DNA from: CAZSMK01 sp964608095
GTDB taxonomy: Bacteria; Sumerlaeota; Sumerlaeia; MWCT01; JAGHBZ01
Assembly (NCBI GenBank): GCA_964608095.1
Contig: CAZSMK010000045.1
Coordinates: forward strand, 1 to 18,348
Reading direction: 5' to 3'
DNA: 18,348 nucleotides
Shown here: in pieces, positions 5,577-13,075 of the stretch
Position numbering within the stretch: position 1 is the stretch's first letter
How the letters are laid out: each line of letters begins with the position of its first letter
Made by a program: the position numbers and the translations under genes
The notes under the pieces: generated by a model
Databases searched by the model: none
The model's input: only the letters and a program-made list of their open reading frames with translations
What the model was told of the DNA's origin: nothing

Positions 5577-6731
5577 ATGTTAACACGAGACCAAGTTCAA
5601 TCTATCAGTAATTTTCGGAGCCGCCTTTTCCCGGTGCTCAGTTTTTATTTAAACGTAAACTCAAAGGAACAGGGATCAGGCGCCTATAAAATTGCAGCAA
5701 AGGATCTCACAAAAGAGGTAAAGGGATGGCTCAAGGCAAACGAGGATAAACTGGCGCGAGAACAAATCCAGTCGGTGAATAAGGATATTGTCAAATATCT
5801 TTCACGGGTCTCCGCTTTAACTATTCCTTTCGAGGCGTCCACTCATGTCGTCTTCGCCTGCAACGGAGAAGGATTCTGGGAGGAACTTTTTCTTCCTCGC
5901 TCGTTTCAAAGTGAGGTTAAAATAAGCGTGGACCCATTCGTCCGTTATCTTACTAATACCCTCGATCAATGTAAGAGATATGCGCTCTGCATGGTGGATA
6001 GAAGCAGGGGATGTGTCGCAGAGGTATACATGCACGAGATAATGGGGATGGAGGATATGAGCGAAGAGGTACCCAAGAAGGTGCGTACCGGTGGGTGGCA
6101 GGGGTATTCGGAGGCGCGCATAAAGCGCCACGTGGATGAACATATTTTCGAGCATCTGAAACATGTCGCAGCCTTTATGCATGATTTTCTGAAAACCAGA
6201 AAGATCGATCGGGTTATAATCTCCGCTCCTGCAAATCTTCTCGGCGAGTTCGAAGACCTTCTACCGGAAAAGATTATGCGTAAAATTGTCAGACGACGCG
6301 GATCCGATGCTTATTCGACAAGTAAAAACGACATTTTACGAATCGTGAGAGAGGTCGACGATTCTCTCCGTTTACAAAATGAAAAGGACCTCGTCAAGAA
6401 GACGGTTGATGCACGGGAGAAAGGAGGCAACGCGGCGACGGGTCTCTACGAGGTGTTGAGATCGCTCAATCAAGGCGCCGTTAATACCCTTATCGTCGCT
6501 GAAGGCTATGCGGAAAAAGGATTTCGCTGTCTCTCTTGCAACTATTTGAGCACTGTCGAGGAGAAGTGCCCCTTTTGCAACGAACCCATGAATCGGGAAG
6601 AGGATATCGTTGATGAACTTATAGAAGTGGCTATATCAAAAGGCGCCGAGGTTATTCATCTTCACACAAAAGACCTCTTTTCCGAGATCAAGAATATAGG
6701 GGCGCTGTTACGATTCAGACCGGAATTATAG
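5577..6731 (+). CDS. eRF1/Vms1-like (baeRF) protein with GGWQ motif and zinc ribbon
   Basis: This 384-residue protein looks like the bacterial relatives of eukaryotic/archaeal release factor eRF1, Pelota and Vms1/ANKZF1. An N-terminal domain starting FPVLSFYLNVN leads to an RNase H-like middle domain (YALCMVDRSRGCVAEVYMHE) and a loop with GGWQGYSEARIKRH, whose GGWQ (172-175) recalls the eRF1 GGQ and the glutamine of Vms1 peptidyl-tRNA hydrolases. The C-terminal part (TLIVAEGYAEKGFRC onward) matches the eRF1 third domain with a CxxC-9-CxxC zinc ribbon (C318, C321, C331, C334) and ends GAEVIHL. The likely role is release or rescue of nascent chains on ribosomes; this is inference. The ATG at 5577 has AAAGGG 8 bases upstream. 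A GTG frame opens 27 codons earlier without a good site. It lies 87 bases after the lyase gene and converges on the kinase gene. Confidence 0.85.
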   Translation: MLTRDQVQSISNFRSRLFPVLSFYLNVNSKEQGSGAYKIAAKDLTKEVKGWLKANEDKLAREQIQSVNKDIVKYLSRVSALTIPFEASTHVVFACNGEGFWEELFLPRSFQSEVKISVDPFVRYLTNTLDQCKRYALCMVDRSRGCVAEVYMHEIMGMEDMSEEVPKKVRTGGWQGYSEARIKRHVDEHIFEHLKHVAAFMHDFLKTRKIDRVIISAPANLLGEFEDLLPEKIMRKIVRRRGSDAYSTSKNDILRIVREVDDSLRLQNEKDLVKKTVDAREKGGNAATGLYEVLRSLNQGAVNTLIVAEGYAEKGFRCLSCNYLSTVEEKCPFCNEPMNREEDIVDELIEVAISKGAEVIHLHTKDLFSEIKNIGALLRFRPEL

Positions 6732-6806
6732 GAAACGCATAGATAGAGTCACCATGTCGCGGAACATCCGCCCCCTCATATTGTTAACCGGAAAGTGGCA
6801 GCGAAA

Positions 6807-8027
6807 TCAGGAGCTTTTCAGGAGTCGCGCAGATTCTTTTGCCACAATAAATTCTTCATTCGTAGGTATGACGATAACGGTTATGCGTGAGTCGGCTTTA
6901 CTGATGACGATTTCCTTACCATCTGCGTGAATGTTCTTATCATTATCGATTTCAATCCCGAGCCAGCGAAATTTTTTACAGATACGTTCGCGAACATAGG
7001 AACTGTGCTCCCCGATTCCACCGGTAAATACAAGGACATCCGCGCCTTCGAGAACGGCTGTATAGGCGCCGATGTATTTCGCGATACCATAGATAAAGAT
7101 ATCCACGGCAAGCATGGCTCGTTCATTACCTTGAAGGGCTTCTTTTTCGATACACTTAAACTCGCCGGTACCCAAGCCGCTTAGACCGTTCAAGCCGCTC
7201 TTTTTACACAGAAAATCCACGGTTTCCTCAATCGACCATCCCTTCTTCTTCATTAGATAGAGCACAACGAAGGGATCGAGATCGCCGGGTCGGGAGCTAT
7301 GGATTATACCTGTTTGTGGCGAAAAGCCCATGGAGGTATCGAGCGACCGTCCGTTTTTTATTGCACAAATAGAGGAGCTTCCACCGAGATGGCACGCAAT
7401 AAGACGCAGGTCGCGCGCCTTTTCTGAAAACATGGTGGAAACGCGTTCAGAAACGTATCGCAGAGACGCGCCATGAAATCCATAGCCCTGAATCCCCATT
7501 TCTTTCTGGATTTCAAGGGGAAGCCCGTAAAAAACCGCTTCAGGCGGCTTCGACTTGTGAAATGTCGGTTCAAAAAGCCCGACCATCGGCTTCGAGGGCA
7601 TCAGTTCCTTGAATGTCTTGATCGCACGAATATAAGGGGGATTATGCGCCGGGGCAACCAGGCTGAATTCTTCCATCTTCGTAAGCACATCCTCAGCCAG
7701 AAGCACCGCTCCCTCCGGCACAGACCCGCCATGAACCGTTTTGAAGGCAACCGCGGTGAGATCGTTAAGCGACCCGAGGATCACATGTTCCCCTGAAGTA
7801 AGAAAACGTATAATCGCCTGAATTCCCTTACCGTAATCTTCGAACGTTCCCTTGCCTTCTTCTCTGATTTCGCCGAACGCGGAGAACTTGTACACAGATT
7901 CCGGTTGCCCGATACCTTCGATTTTGCCTTCGACAATCATATCTTCCGGCAGGTATGTGTCTCCGGAAAAGGAAAACAGTTTAAACTTGAGTGAGGTAGA
8001 ACCCACATTGACGACGAGTATTTTCAT
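6807..8027 (-). CDS. Acetate/propionate-family kinase (divergent AckA homologue)
   Basis: This 406-residue protein has the full acetokinase fold: N-terminal VVNVGSTSLKFKLF (N7, K14), VHGG (98-101), HNPP, FEPTFH (152-157), YGFHGAS with the catalytic-type H185, HLGGSSS, MGFSPQTG...SSRPGDLDP with R246, FTGGIGEHS (334-342) and IPTNEE (388-392). The family phosphorylates acetate or other short carboxylates with ATP, usually for energy conservation. Several positions differ from classical AckA: HRVVHGG is FKTVHGG (phosphate-binding Arg to K96), FDTAFH is FEPTFH (catalytic Asp to E153), and HLGNG is HLGGS. I believe related divergent kinases in Planctomycetes-like genomes share some of these changes. 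The substrate could be propionate, butyrate or another acid. The ATG at 8027 is preferred for its AAGGA 8 bases upstream. No phosphotransacetylase gene is in the window. Confidence 0.9.
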   Translation of the reverse strand: MKILVVNVGSTSLKFKLFSFSGDTYLPEDMIVEGKIEGIGQPESVYKFSAFGEIREEGKGTFEDYGKGIQAIIRFLTSGEHVILGSLNDLTAVAFKTVHGGSVPEGAVLLAEDVLTKMEEFSLVAPAHNPPYIRAIKTFKELMPSKPMVGLFEPTFHKSKPPEAVFYGLPLEIQKEMGIQGYGFHGASLRYVSERVSTMFSEKARDLRLIACHLGGSSSICAIKNGRSLDTSMGFSPQTGIIHSSRPGDLDPFVVLYLMKKKGWSIEETVDFLCKKSGLNGLSGLGTGEFKCIEKEALQGNERAMLAVDIFIYGIAKYIGAYTAVLEGADVLVFTGGIGEHSSYVRERICKKFRWLGIEIDNDKNIHADGKEIVISKADSRITVIVIPTNEEFIVAKESARLLKSS

Positions 8028-8116
8028 GTTCACTTTCCTTGTACGAGATTTGCTTTGACACCTTAGCCGCTAATATTAGAAAGTGGAATACAAATAATAG
8101 TGTTAACAATTCGGTC

Positions 8117-8788
8117 ATGGAAAGCCAAGGAAAAATAGTACTTCGAAGATGGGCGGCTGTCACTTCCGCTCTTTTGATAATGGCTGCTTTCGTTGCGGCC
8201 TTAACGGAACCGCTCGCTCCGAATACGTCCTCGTTTATTCCCTCTTTTTTGCCACCGCGTTTCTCTTCCACAGAGGGTTATTCTTCGAAGAGAACGCTAT
8301 CCGAGACTTACGATCCCCTGTGTTTAGAAGGAAGCGAGGGGAATTCGGTCCTGACAGAAAAGGAGCGAGGGGATGGGTATAGCGACAAGAGACAGTTCAT
8401 TCTTCCGACGAAAGGTTGGTTATCATCTGGATACGGCTATCGCCAGCATCCCATGGGAGGAGACCGGAAATTTCATGGAGGTATAGATATTGCCGCTTCC
8501 CGTGGCACGCCCGTATACGCCTCGGCGAACGGTACCGTTATATTTGCCGACGAACTATCCCTTGCCGGGAAGACTATCTTTATTCGCCACAGGAACGGGT
8601 ACGAAACGCGCTACCTCCATCTGTCAACCATTGAGGTCAAGAAAGGGAAACGTGTTAAACAGGGAGATAGGATAGCATCGGTGGGCTCGACAGGGAGATC
8701 CACTGGACCTCATCTCCATTTCGAGATAAGGAAACACGGTTCACCTTTAGACCCAATGAACTTTTTACCCCCGAAAGATGAGTGGTAA
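8117..8788 (+). CDS. Membrane-anchored M23 (LytM-type) metallopeptidase
   Basis: This 223-residue protein has one N-terminal hydrophobic segment (WAAVTSALLIMAAFVAAL, residues 12-29), a Ser/Pro-rich linker of about 60 residues and a complete C-terminal LytM/M23 domain starting at GWLSSGYGYR. The zinc and catalytic motifs are intact: HxxxD (H120, D124), RYLHL (H168) and HxH in GPHLHFE (H199, H201). It therefore should be an active peptidoglycan endopeptidase outside the inner membrane, unlike EnvC/NlpD-type activators that lose these residues. No coiled coil or LysM domain is present. The start at the ATG 8117 fits a signal anchor but has no clear ribosome binding site; the frame is open upstream to a TTG at 8039. 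It is divergent from the kinase gene across 89 bases. Confidence 0.9.
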   Translation: MESQGKIVLRRWAAVTSALLIMAAFVAALTEPLAPNTSSFIPSFLPPRFSSTEGYSSKRTLSETYDPLCLEGSEGNSVLTEKERGDGYSDKRQFILPTKGWLSSGYGYRQHPMGGDRKFHGGIDIAASRGTPVYASANGTVIFADELSLAGKTIFIRHRNGYETRYLHLSTIEVKKGKRVKQGDRIASVGSTGRSTGPHLHFEIRKHGSPLDPMNFLPPKDEW

Positions 8789-8991
8789 TCCTTTCTATCG
8801 TTCAACCGACTCAAAGCATTCACGTTCTTCCCCCTTCTTCATTTTTTCTCGTTCCTGAAAGGGAAGAGGCTGAAAAAATGTCTCACGGAAAACAGGCTCA
8901 ACCCTGGATACGCAGAGACGATTTTTTCCTTCACCACGCTCCTAAAGTTCCCTTGCCCTGACGCACCTTATTGACTTACAATTCTCTGACC

Positions 8992-10914
8992 ATGGACATA
9001 CATCCTGAACATCCTCAAGAACGCCATGTTGATGAGACGGCGCAAAGATCGTCTTTCCTTCTCATTGTTTCCCTCTGCCTGTTTCTTGCTATAAGCCACA
9101 TCAGGGGACAAATCCCGTTTCCTCTCCAGGGGTTTTTTATCGGTCTGGGAATTCTCATACTAACCTTTTCAGCATTAGTGCTCCGCTGGAGGGATTTCGA
9201 GCTTTCATCGAGGCGCTTCCGGTTCATTCTCTTTGCGTTTTTTCTATTCTTTATCTGGGCGGCGTTGCGGACATTCACCGCACCTGTCCCCTCCGAGGCG
9301 TACGCCCTTCTGGGCTCTTATATCGAGGGATTGTGGATATTCATCTTTGTTCTCTTGGTATTTCCCTTGAACCGTAAAAATCCGCACATCGTGATTGCAT
9401 ATATTATAGCCATCATGGCGCTTAGTATCTTCAAAGCCCTGAAACAGTATCTCTGGGAATTTTCAGAGCAGCTGGAAGAGTTTCCCGAAATTGCGGATAT
9501 GTTTCCTGAAGCGATCAGCCGTGGAATCGCCCACGCACTTGCTGAAAAACGAGTGCTCTCCTTTTATGGAAATCCCAATATCTTCTGCGGATTCCTTGCT
9601 ATGGGGTTTCCCTTGCTTCTCGGATTGGCTATCCGCAAAAAGGTTGTTCCGGCTCTGAGAATTCTCTTGTTGATTCTTTGTGTGCTGCTTGTCATCACCG
9701 CGCTACTCACCGGTTCTCGAGGCGGAATGGCTGCCCTGCTCTTCGGGGCGTTCTTATATGGTTACCTCAGCAAACGTAGTCGGCATGTTCCGCGGTGGTT
9801 CTTTTTTGCCGCCCTCCTATGCATCGTCATTATCCTTTTGGCGATTGGGCTTGTTCTCTATCGTGCAAATACACAGCGGAACACAAGAGCGGGCACCATA
9901 CTTGCGCGATATACGAATATCGAGACGATAAGAGAACGCGTTTATTATCAGGAAGTGGTTATAAAGATGCTGGAGGAATCGCCCCTGCTCGGCAAGGGAT
10001 TGGGGAGTTATGCGCTTATGTATCCGAAACTCAAGAATCCTGCGGCGCGTGAGGCGCGATATTCGCATAACGTAATAACGCATATCGGCGCTGAGTTGGG
10101 GTTGGTAGGAGTAATCCTGATCGGTATCTTCTTCTATCTGTTGTACAAGTACGCGCTCTCCGTTTCGGGGCATATCCCGCCTGAACTCAGGGTGTTTCAT
10201 ACCGGCTTACTCGCCGGGATTTCCGCATTCCTTTTCAGCAGCCTTATTGATTACACCTTTTTCTATCGAGAGTTTTTTCTGGACTTCATGCTGCTTTCAA
10301 CAACACTGGTGGTTCTATCTGCACCGAATCGAAAAGAACAGTTGCCTCACGCCAATACTTCTGACAAAATGTGTATTATTATAGTGCTGCTGGTCGGCAG
10401 CATACTGAGTGTAAAAGTGTTCTTTCAACATCAATTAGCTGAGTACGAGTATCAAAGGGGCTTAGACCTTATAAGGGAGAAACGATTGGAGAGCGCGCTT
10501 GGAAGGTTGGAGAGGGCGGTTCGTTACGAGCCGGAATCGCCGCAATTCCAAGCGACCTTTGGGAAGACGCTCTTTTTAACCGGACAAGTGACGAGCGGGT
10601 TGTCCGTGCTCGAACGGGCGGCACTCCTCAATCCCTATTCCGCTCAAATTCAGACGGAAATCGCCGACTCTTATGAGGAGATGGGCTATTTAGACAAAGC
10701 GCTTGAATACCGTAAAGAAGCCCTTTCACTTTATCCGGCAAAGGCGCTTTACCATTATAAGAACGCCCTGACATATATGAAACTCGGCATGCTCGATGAA
10801 GCCATAAAAGAAGCTGAACAGGCGACCGAAATGTCGGAAAACCGATTTGAAAAGAAACGACACAATGAGTTGTTGGAAACTTTGCAAAACATTAAAGAAA
10901 GGAGTTCACAATGA
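8992..10914 (+). CDS. O-antigen ligase/polymerase (Wzy/WaaL-type) with C-terminal TPRs
   Basis: This 640-residue integral membrane protein has about 12-13 hydrophobic segments from residue 19 to about 480. In the C-terminal half it has the Wzy_C features: TGSRGG with R243 before a membrane segment, then the large periplasmic loop GKGLGSY (from 334) with YSHN (H359, N360) and ELGLVG. These are the Arg and His regions important in WaaL and Wzy enzymes. About 150 C-terminal residues form roughly four TPR-like helix pairs (AEYEYQRGLDLIREKRLESALGRLERAV and later units, down to DEAIKEAEQATE). The family moves undecaprenyl-linked glycans onto lipid A or a growing chain; ligase, polymerase and glycoprotein ligase cannot be told apart by sequence. 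The ATG at 8992 is chosen; TTG 8971 is possible and neither has a good ribosome binding site. Its stop overlaps the next start (ATGA). Confidence 0.9.
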   Translation: MDIHPEHPQERHVDETAQRSSFLLIVSLCLFLAISHIRGQIPFPLQGFFIGLGILILTFSALVLRWRDFELSSRRFRFILFAFFLFFIWAALRTFTAPVPSEAYALLGSYIEGLWIFIFVLLVFPLNRKNPHIVIAYIIAIMALSIFKALKQYLWEFSEQLEEFPEIADMFPEAISRGIAHALAEKRVLSFYGNPNIFCGFLAMGFPLLLGLAIRKKVVPALRILLLILCVLLVITALLTGSRGGMAALLFGAFLYGYLSKRSRHVPRWFFFAALLCIVIILLAIGLVLYRANTQRNTRAGTILARYTNIETIRERVYYQEVVIKMLEESPLLGKGLGSYALMYPKLKNPAAREARYSHNVITHIGAELGLVGVILIGIFFYLLYKYALSVSGHIPPELRVFHTGLLAGISAFLFSSLIDYTFFYREFFLDFMLLSTTLVVLSAPNRKEQLPHANTSDKMCIIIVLLVGSILSVKVFFQHQLAEYEYQRGLDLIREKRLESALGRLERAVRYEPESPQFQATFGKTLFLTGQVTSGLSVLERAALLNPYSAQIQTEIADSYEEMGYLDKALEYRKEALSLYPAKALYHYKNALTYMKLGMLDEAIKEAEQATEMSENRFEKKRHNELLETLQNIKERSSQ

Positions 10915-11345
10915 AAGTCCAGCAATTGAGTATTTTTCTGGAGAACAAATCCGGCCGGATGGCTGAACTTGCCAACATTCTTGGACAGGCAAATGTCAAC
11001 ATCAGGGCGCTCAGCCTCGCCGATACCACTGACTTCGGCATTGTGCGGCTGATAGTAGATGACGTTGACAAAGCGGCACGGGTTCTCCACGAACACGGTA
11101 TCACTGCTGTAAAGACCGATGTCACCGCGGTGGAATTGGACGACAAACCGGGTGGGCTTGCAAAGGCGCTTAATACCTTGAGAAAAAAGAATCTTGATAT
11201 CGAATATCTTTATTCCGCCGCGACCAAGAAAGAGAAGGCGCACATAATCTTTCGGTTCACCAAATCTGATGAATCTATCAAAGCCCTGCAGGAAGCCGGC
11301 ATCAAGGTGTTGACGACGGAAGAGTTATTGGCAGCGGAAGCCTGA
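10911..11345 (+). CDS. Tandem ACT-domain protein
   Basis: This 144-residue protein is two ACT domains in a row and nothing else. The first runs from QQLSIFLENKSGRMAELANILGQANVNIRALSLAD to about residue 70, the second from TAVELDDKPGGLAKALNTLRKKNLDIEYLYSAAT to the end. ACT domains bind amino acids in a regulatory role, with ligand pockets near SGRM and PGGL turns. Stand-alone tandem ACT proteins of this type are often found next to phenylacetate-CoA-ligase-like genes, but none is visible here. The start overlaps the stop of the O-antigen gene as ATGA and has AAAGGAG 8 bases upstream, so the two are translationally coupled. The ligand and target are unknown. Confidence 0.92.
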   Translation: MKVQQLSIFLENKSGRMAELANILGQANVNIRALSLADTTDFGIVRLIVDDVDKAARVLHEHGITAVKTDVTAVELDDKPGGLAKALNTLRKKNLDIEYLYSAATKKEKAHIIFRFTKSDESIKALQEAGIKVLTTEELLAAEA

Positions 11346-11459
11346 GCCGATTGATTTGTAGACGCCTCGGACAGAGGTTATATTTCTCGAGGGTGAACTC
11401 CTTTATCTCCCTTTCCGGGAGAGATTCTAACGAGAAGAAAAAGATAAAACGAGTGTGAG

Positions 11460-13028
11460 ATGTTTAAACGAATAGTAATCAACGTAGAAGAGAACGAGAT
11501 TCGTGTAGCCATATTGGAAGATGACCGACTTGTAGAATTACATATCGAGCCTTCTGATGAACGTACCCTTGTGGGGAACATATACAAGGCGAGAGTGGTA
11601 GACGTTGTTTCCGGTCTTCAAGCCGCGTTTGTAGATATCGGACAGGAGAAAAACGCATTTCTGCATTTTTCGGACATCCCGCGCAACGTGTTGAGACGCG
11701 CGGAGAAACAGCAAAAAGGATTGATCGGGCGCATACTGCCAAAAAAGAAGAACGAACAAAAGACGGAAGAAAAGAAACCTGAGAAGAAAGGCGAGGGAGT
11801 GGGTCAGATTCAGGCGGTTCTCAAGCCGGGAACCGAGCTGCTGGTCCAGGTGAAGAAGGCTGCGATGGGAACCAAACCACCGCGCGTAACCGCTAATATC
11901 GGCTTACCCGGCAGATATCTCGTTATGCTTCCCTATAAGAAGCACGGTGGGGGAGTGAGCCGAAAGATCAGAGACACTGAAGAGCGGGACAGATTGCGCG
12001 ATATTATCAAGGTTCCGCGTGCGCAGCTTGCAGGCTTTATTGTCCGCACGGCTGCCTTGCAGCATAAGGCGGAGGAAATCAACCGCGATGTCTCGTTTCT
12101 CAAGAAACGGTGGTCTTCGATACTTCGAAAATCCCGCTCCAAATCAGCTCCCGCTCTCTTGTACAACGAGCAGGATATCCTGCATCGTATGGTGCGCGAT
12201 GTCTTCATCGAGGATATCGACGAGATAGTGATTGATTCCGCGCCGGAATCGAAACGACTCCGGCAAGTGCTCAAGGCGATGCTTCCCTCGCTTACCGACC
12301 GAATCCGCGTCGATACCTCCTCACCAAACATCTTCGAAAGGTATCATATCGAGCGCCAGATTCACAAGGCATTGAGGCGGGTAGTGAGGTTGCGAAGCGG
12401 CGGCTACCTCATTTTCGATGAACTTACCGCCTTGACCGCGATAGATGTGAACAGCGGTGGATTTGTCGGCAAAAAGAACGTTCGCGAGACAATCGTGACC
12501 ACCAATCTCGAGGCAACCGAGACCATCGCCATGCAAATACGCCTTCGCGATATCGGCGGCTTGATTGTCATCGATTTCATCGATATGGAAAACGCGGCTG
12601 ACCGGAAAAGGGTCTGGCAGAAATTCTTTCATCTCATGAAGCAGGACCGCGCGACTACTGTCATATCGCAATTCACCGATTTCGGGTTGTTACAGCTTAC
12701 GAGGAAACGTACACGGCATAGTCTGAAAGAGGGGATCTTCGAAGAATGTCCTTACTGCAAAGGCACAGGACAAGTACTTAACAAAGCCGAGCTGTGGCGT
12801 AAGATCAAGTACGAAATCCTCGATCATCTCACAGCACATTCAGAGGAGAGGGTCTCGATCGAGGTATCCCTCAATGCATCGCTGGACAATTATATCCAGA
12901 AGAAGTTTTCGGGGGTATTGAAATCTATTCAAAAAAAGTTTAAAACCTCTATAAAGTTTTTGCCTGATGACCTCCGTCACATCGAGGACTTTGAAGTCAA
13001 GAGCATCCTGCATCGCAAGAAGAAATAG
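11460..13028 (+). CDS. rng: Ribonuclease G/E family endoribonuclease
   Basis: This 522-residue protein is an RNase G-type endoribonuclease that cleaves single-stranded RNA with a 5'-monophosphate preference and matures 16S rRNA. It has the N-terminal S1/RNase H-like start (MFKRIVINVEENEIRVAILED), an S1 domain (GNIYKARVVDVVSGLQAAFVDIGQEKNAFLH), the metal-binding catalytic aspartates in AIDVNSGG (D329) and VIDFIDM (D372), and the zinc-link motif CPYCKGTG (C430, C433). It lacks the long C-terminal degradosome scaffold of RNase E. A Lys/Glu-rich insertion (about residues 84-120) interrupts the S1 domain, as in many non-enterobacterial RNase G proteins. The ATG at 11460 fits the family start, although the ribosome binding site is weak. 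The gene is 114 bases after the ACT gene and 47 before dnaE. Confidence 0.95.
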   Translation: MFKRIVINVEENEIRVAILEDDRLVELHIEPSDERTLVGNIYKARVVDVVSGLQAAFVDIGQEKNAFLHFSDIPRNVLRRAEKQQKGLIGRILPKKKNEQKTEEKKPEKKGEGVGQIQAVLKPGTELLVQVKKAAMGTKPPRVTANIGLPGRYLVMLPYKKHGGGVSRKIRDTEERDRLRDIIKVPRAQLAGFIVRTAALQHKAEEINRDVSFLKKRWSSILRKSRSKSAPALLYNEQDILHRMVRDVFIEDIDEIVIDSAPESKRLRQVLKAMLPSLTDRIRVDTSSPNIFERYHIERQIHKALRRVVRLRSGGYLIFDELTALTAIDVNSGGFVGKKNVRETIVTTNLEATETIAMQIRLRDIGGLIVIDFIDMENAADRKRVWQKFFHLMKQDRATTVISQFTDFGLLQLTRKRTRHSLKEGIFEECPYCKGTGQVLNKAELWRKIKYEILDHLTAHSEERVSIEVSLNASLDNYIQKKFSGVLKSIQKKFKTSIKFLPDDLRHIEDFEVKSILHRKKK

Positions 13029-13075
13029 GCGAAAACCGGGGAAACGCCGAAAATTTATCAAAACGGGGTCACGTC

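Noticed and set aside
6764..6777. Small GCGGA-ACA-TCCGC hairpin between the convergent eRF1-like and kinase genes
   Set aside because: The stem is only 5 bp and no T tract follows on either strand, so it is too weak to call a terminator.
8055..8060. Perfect TTGACA upstream of the M23 peptidase gene
   Set aside because: No acceptable -10 box lies 16-18 bases downstream, so I do not call a promoter.
8878..8961. 27-codon open frame (MSHGKQAQPWIRRDDFFLHHAPKVPLP) with a purine-rich stretch upstream, before the O-antigen gene
   Set aside because: It is too short, has no recognisable motif and no clear promoter or attenuator-like structure. It could be a leader peptide but is indistinguishable from chance.
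11410..11430. TCTCCC/GGGAGA hairpin between the ACT and RNase G genes
   Set aside because: The 6-bp stem has no following T run and does not qualify as a terminator.
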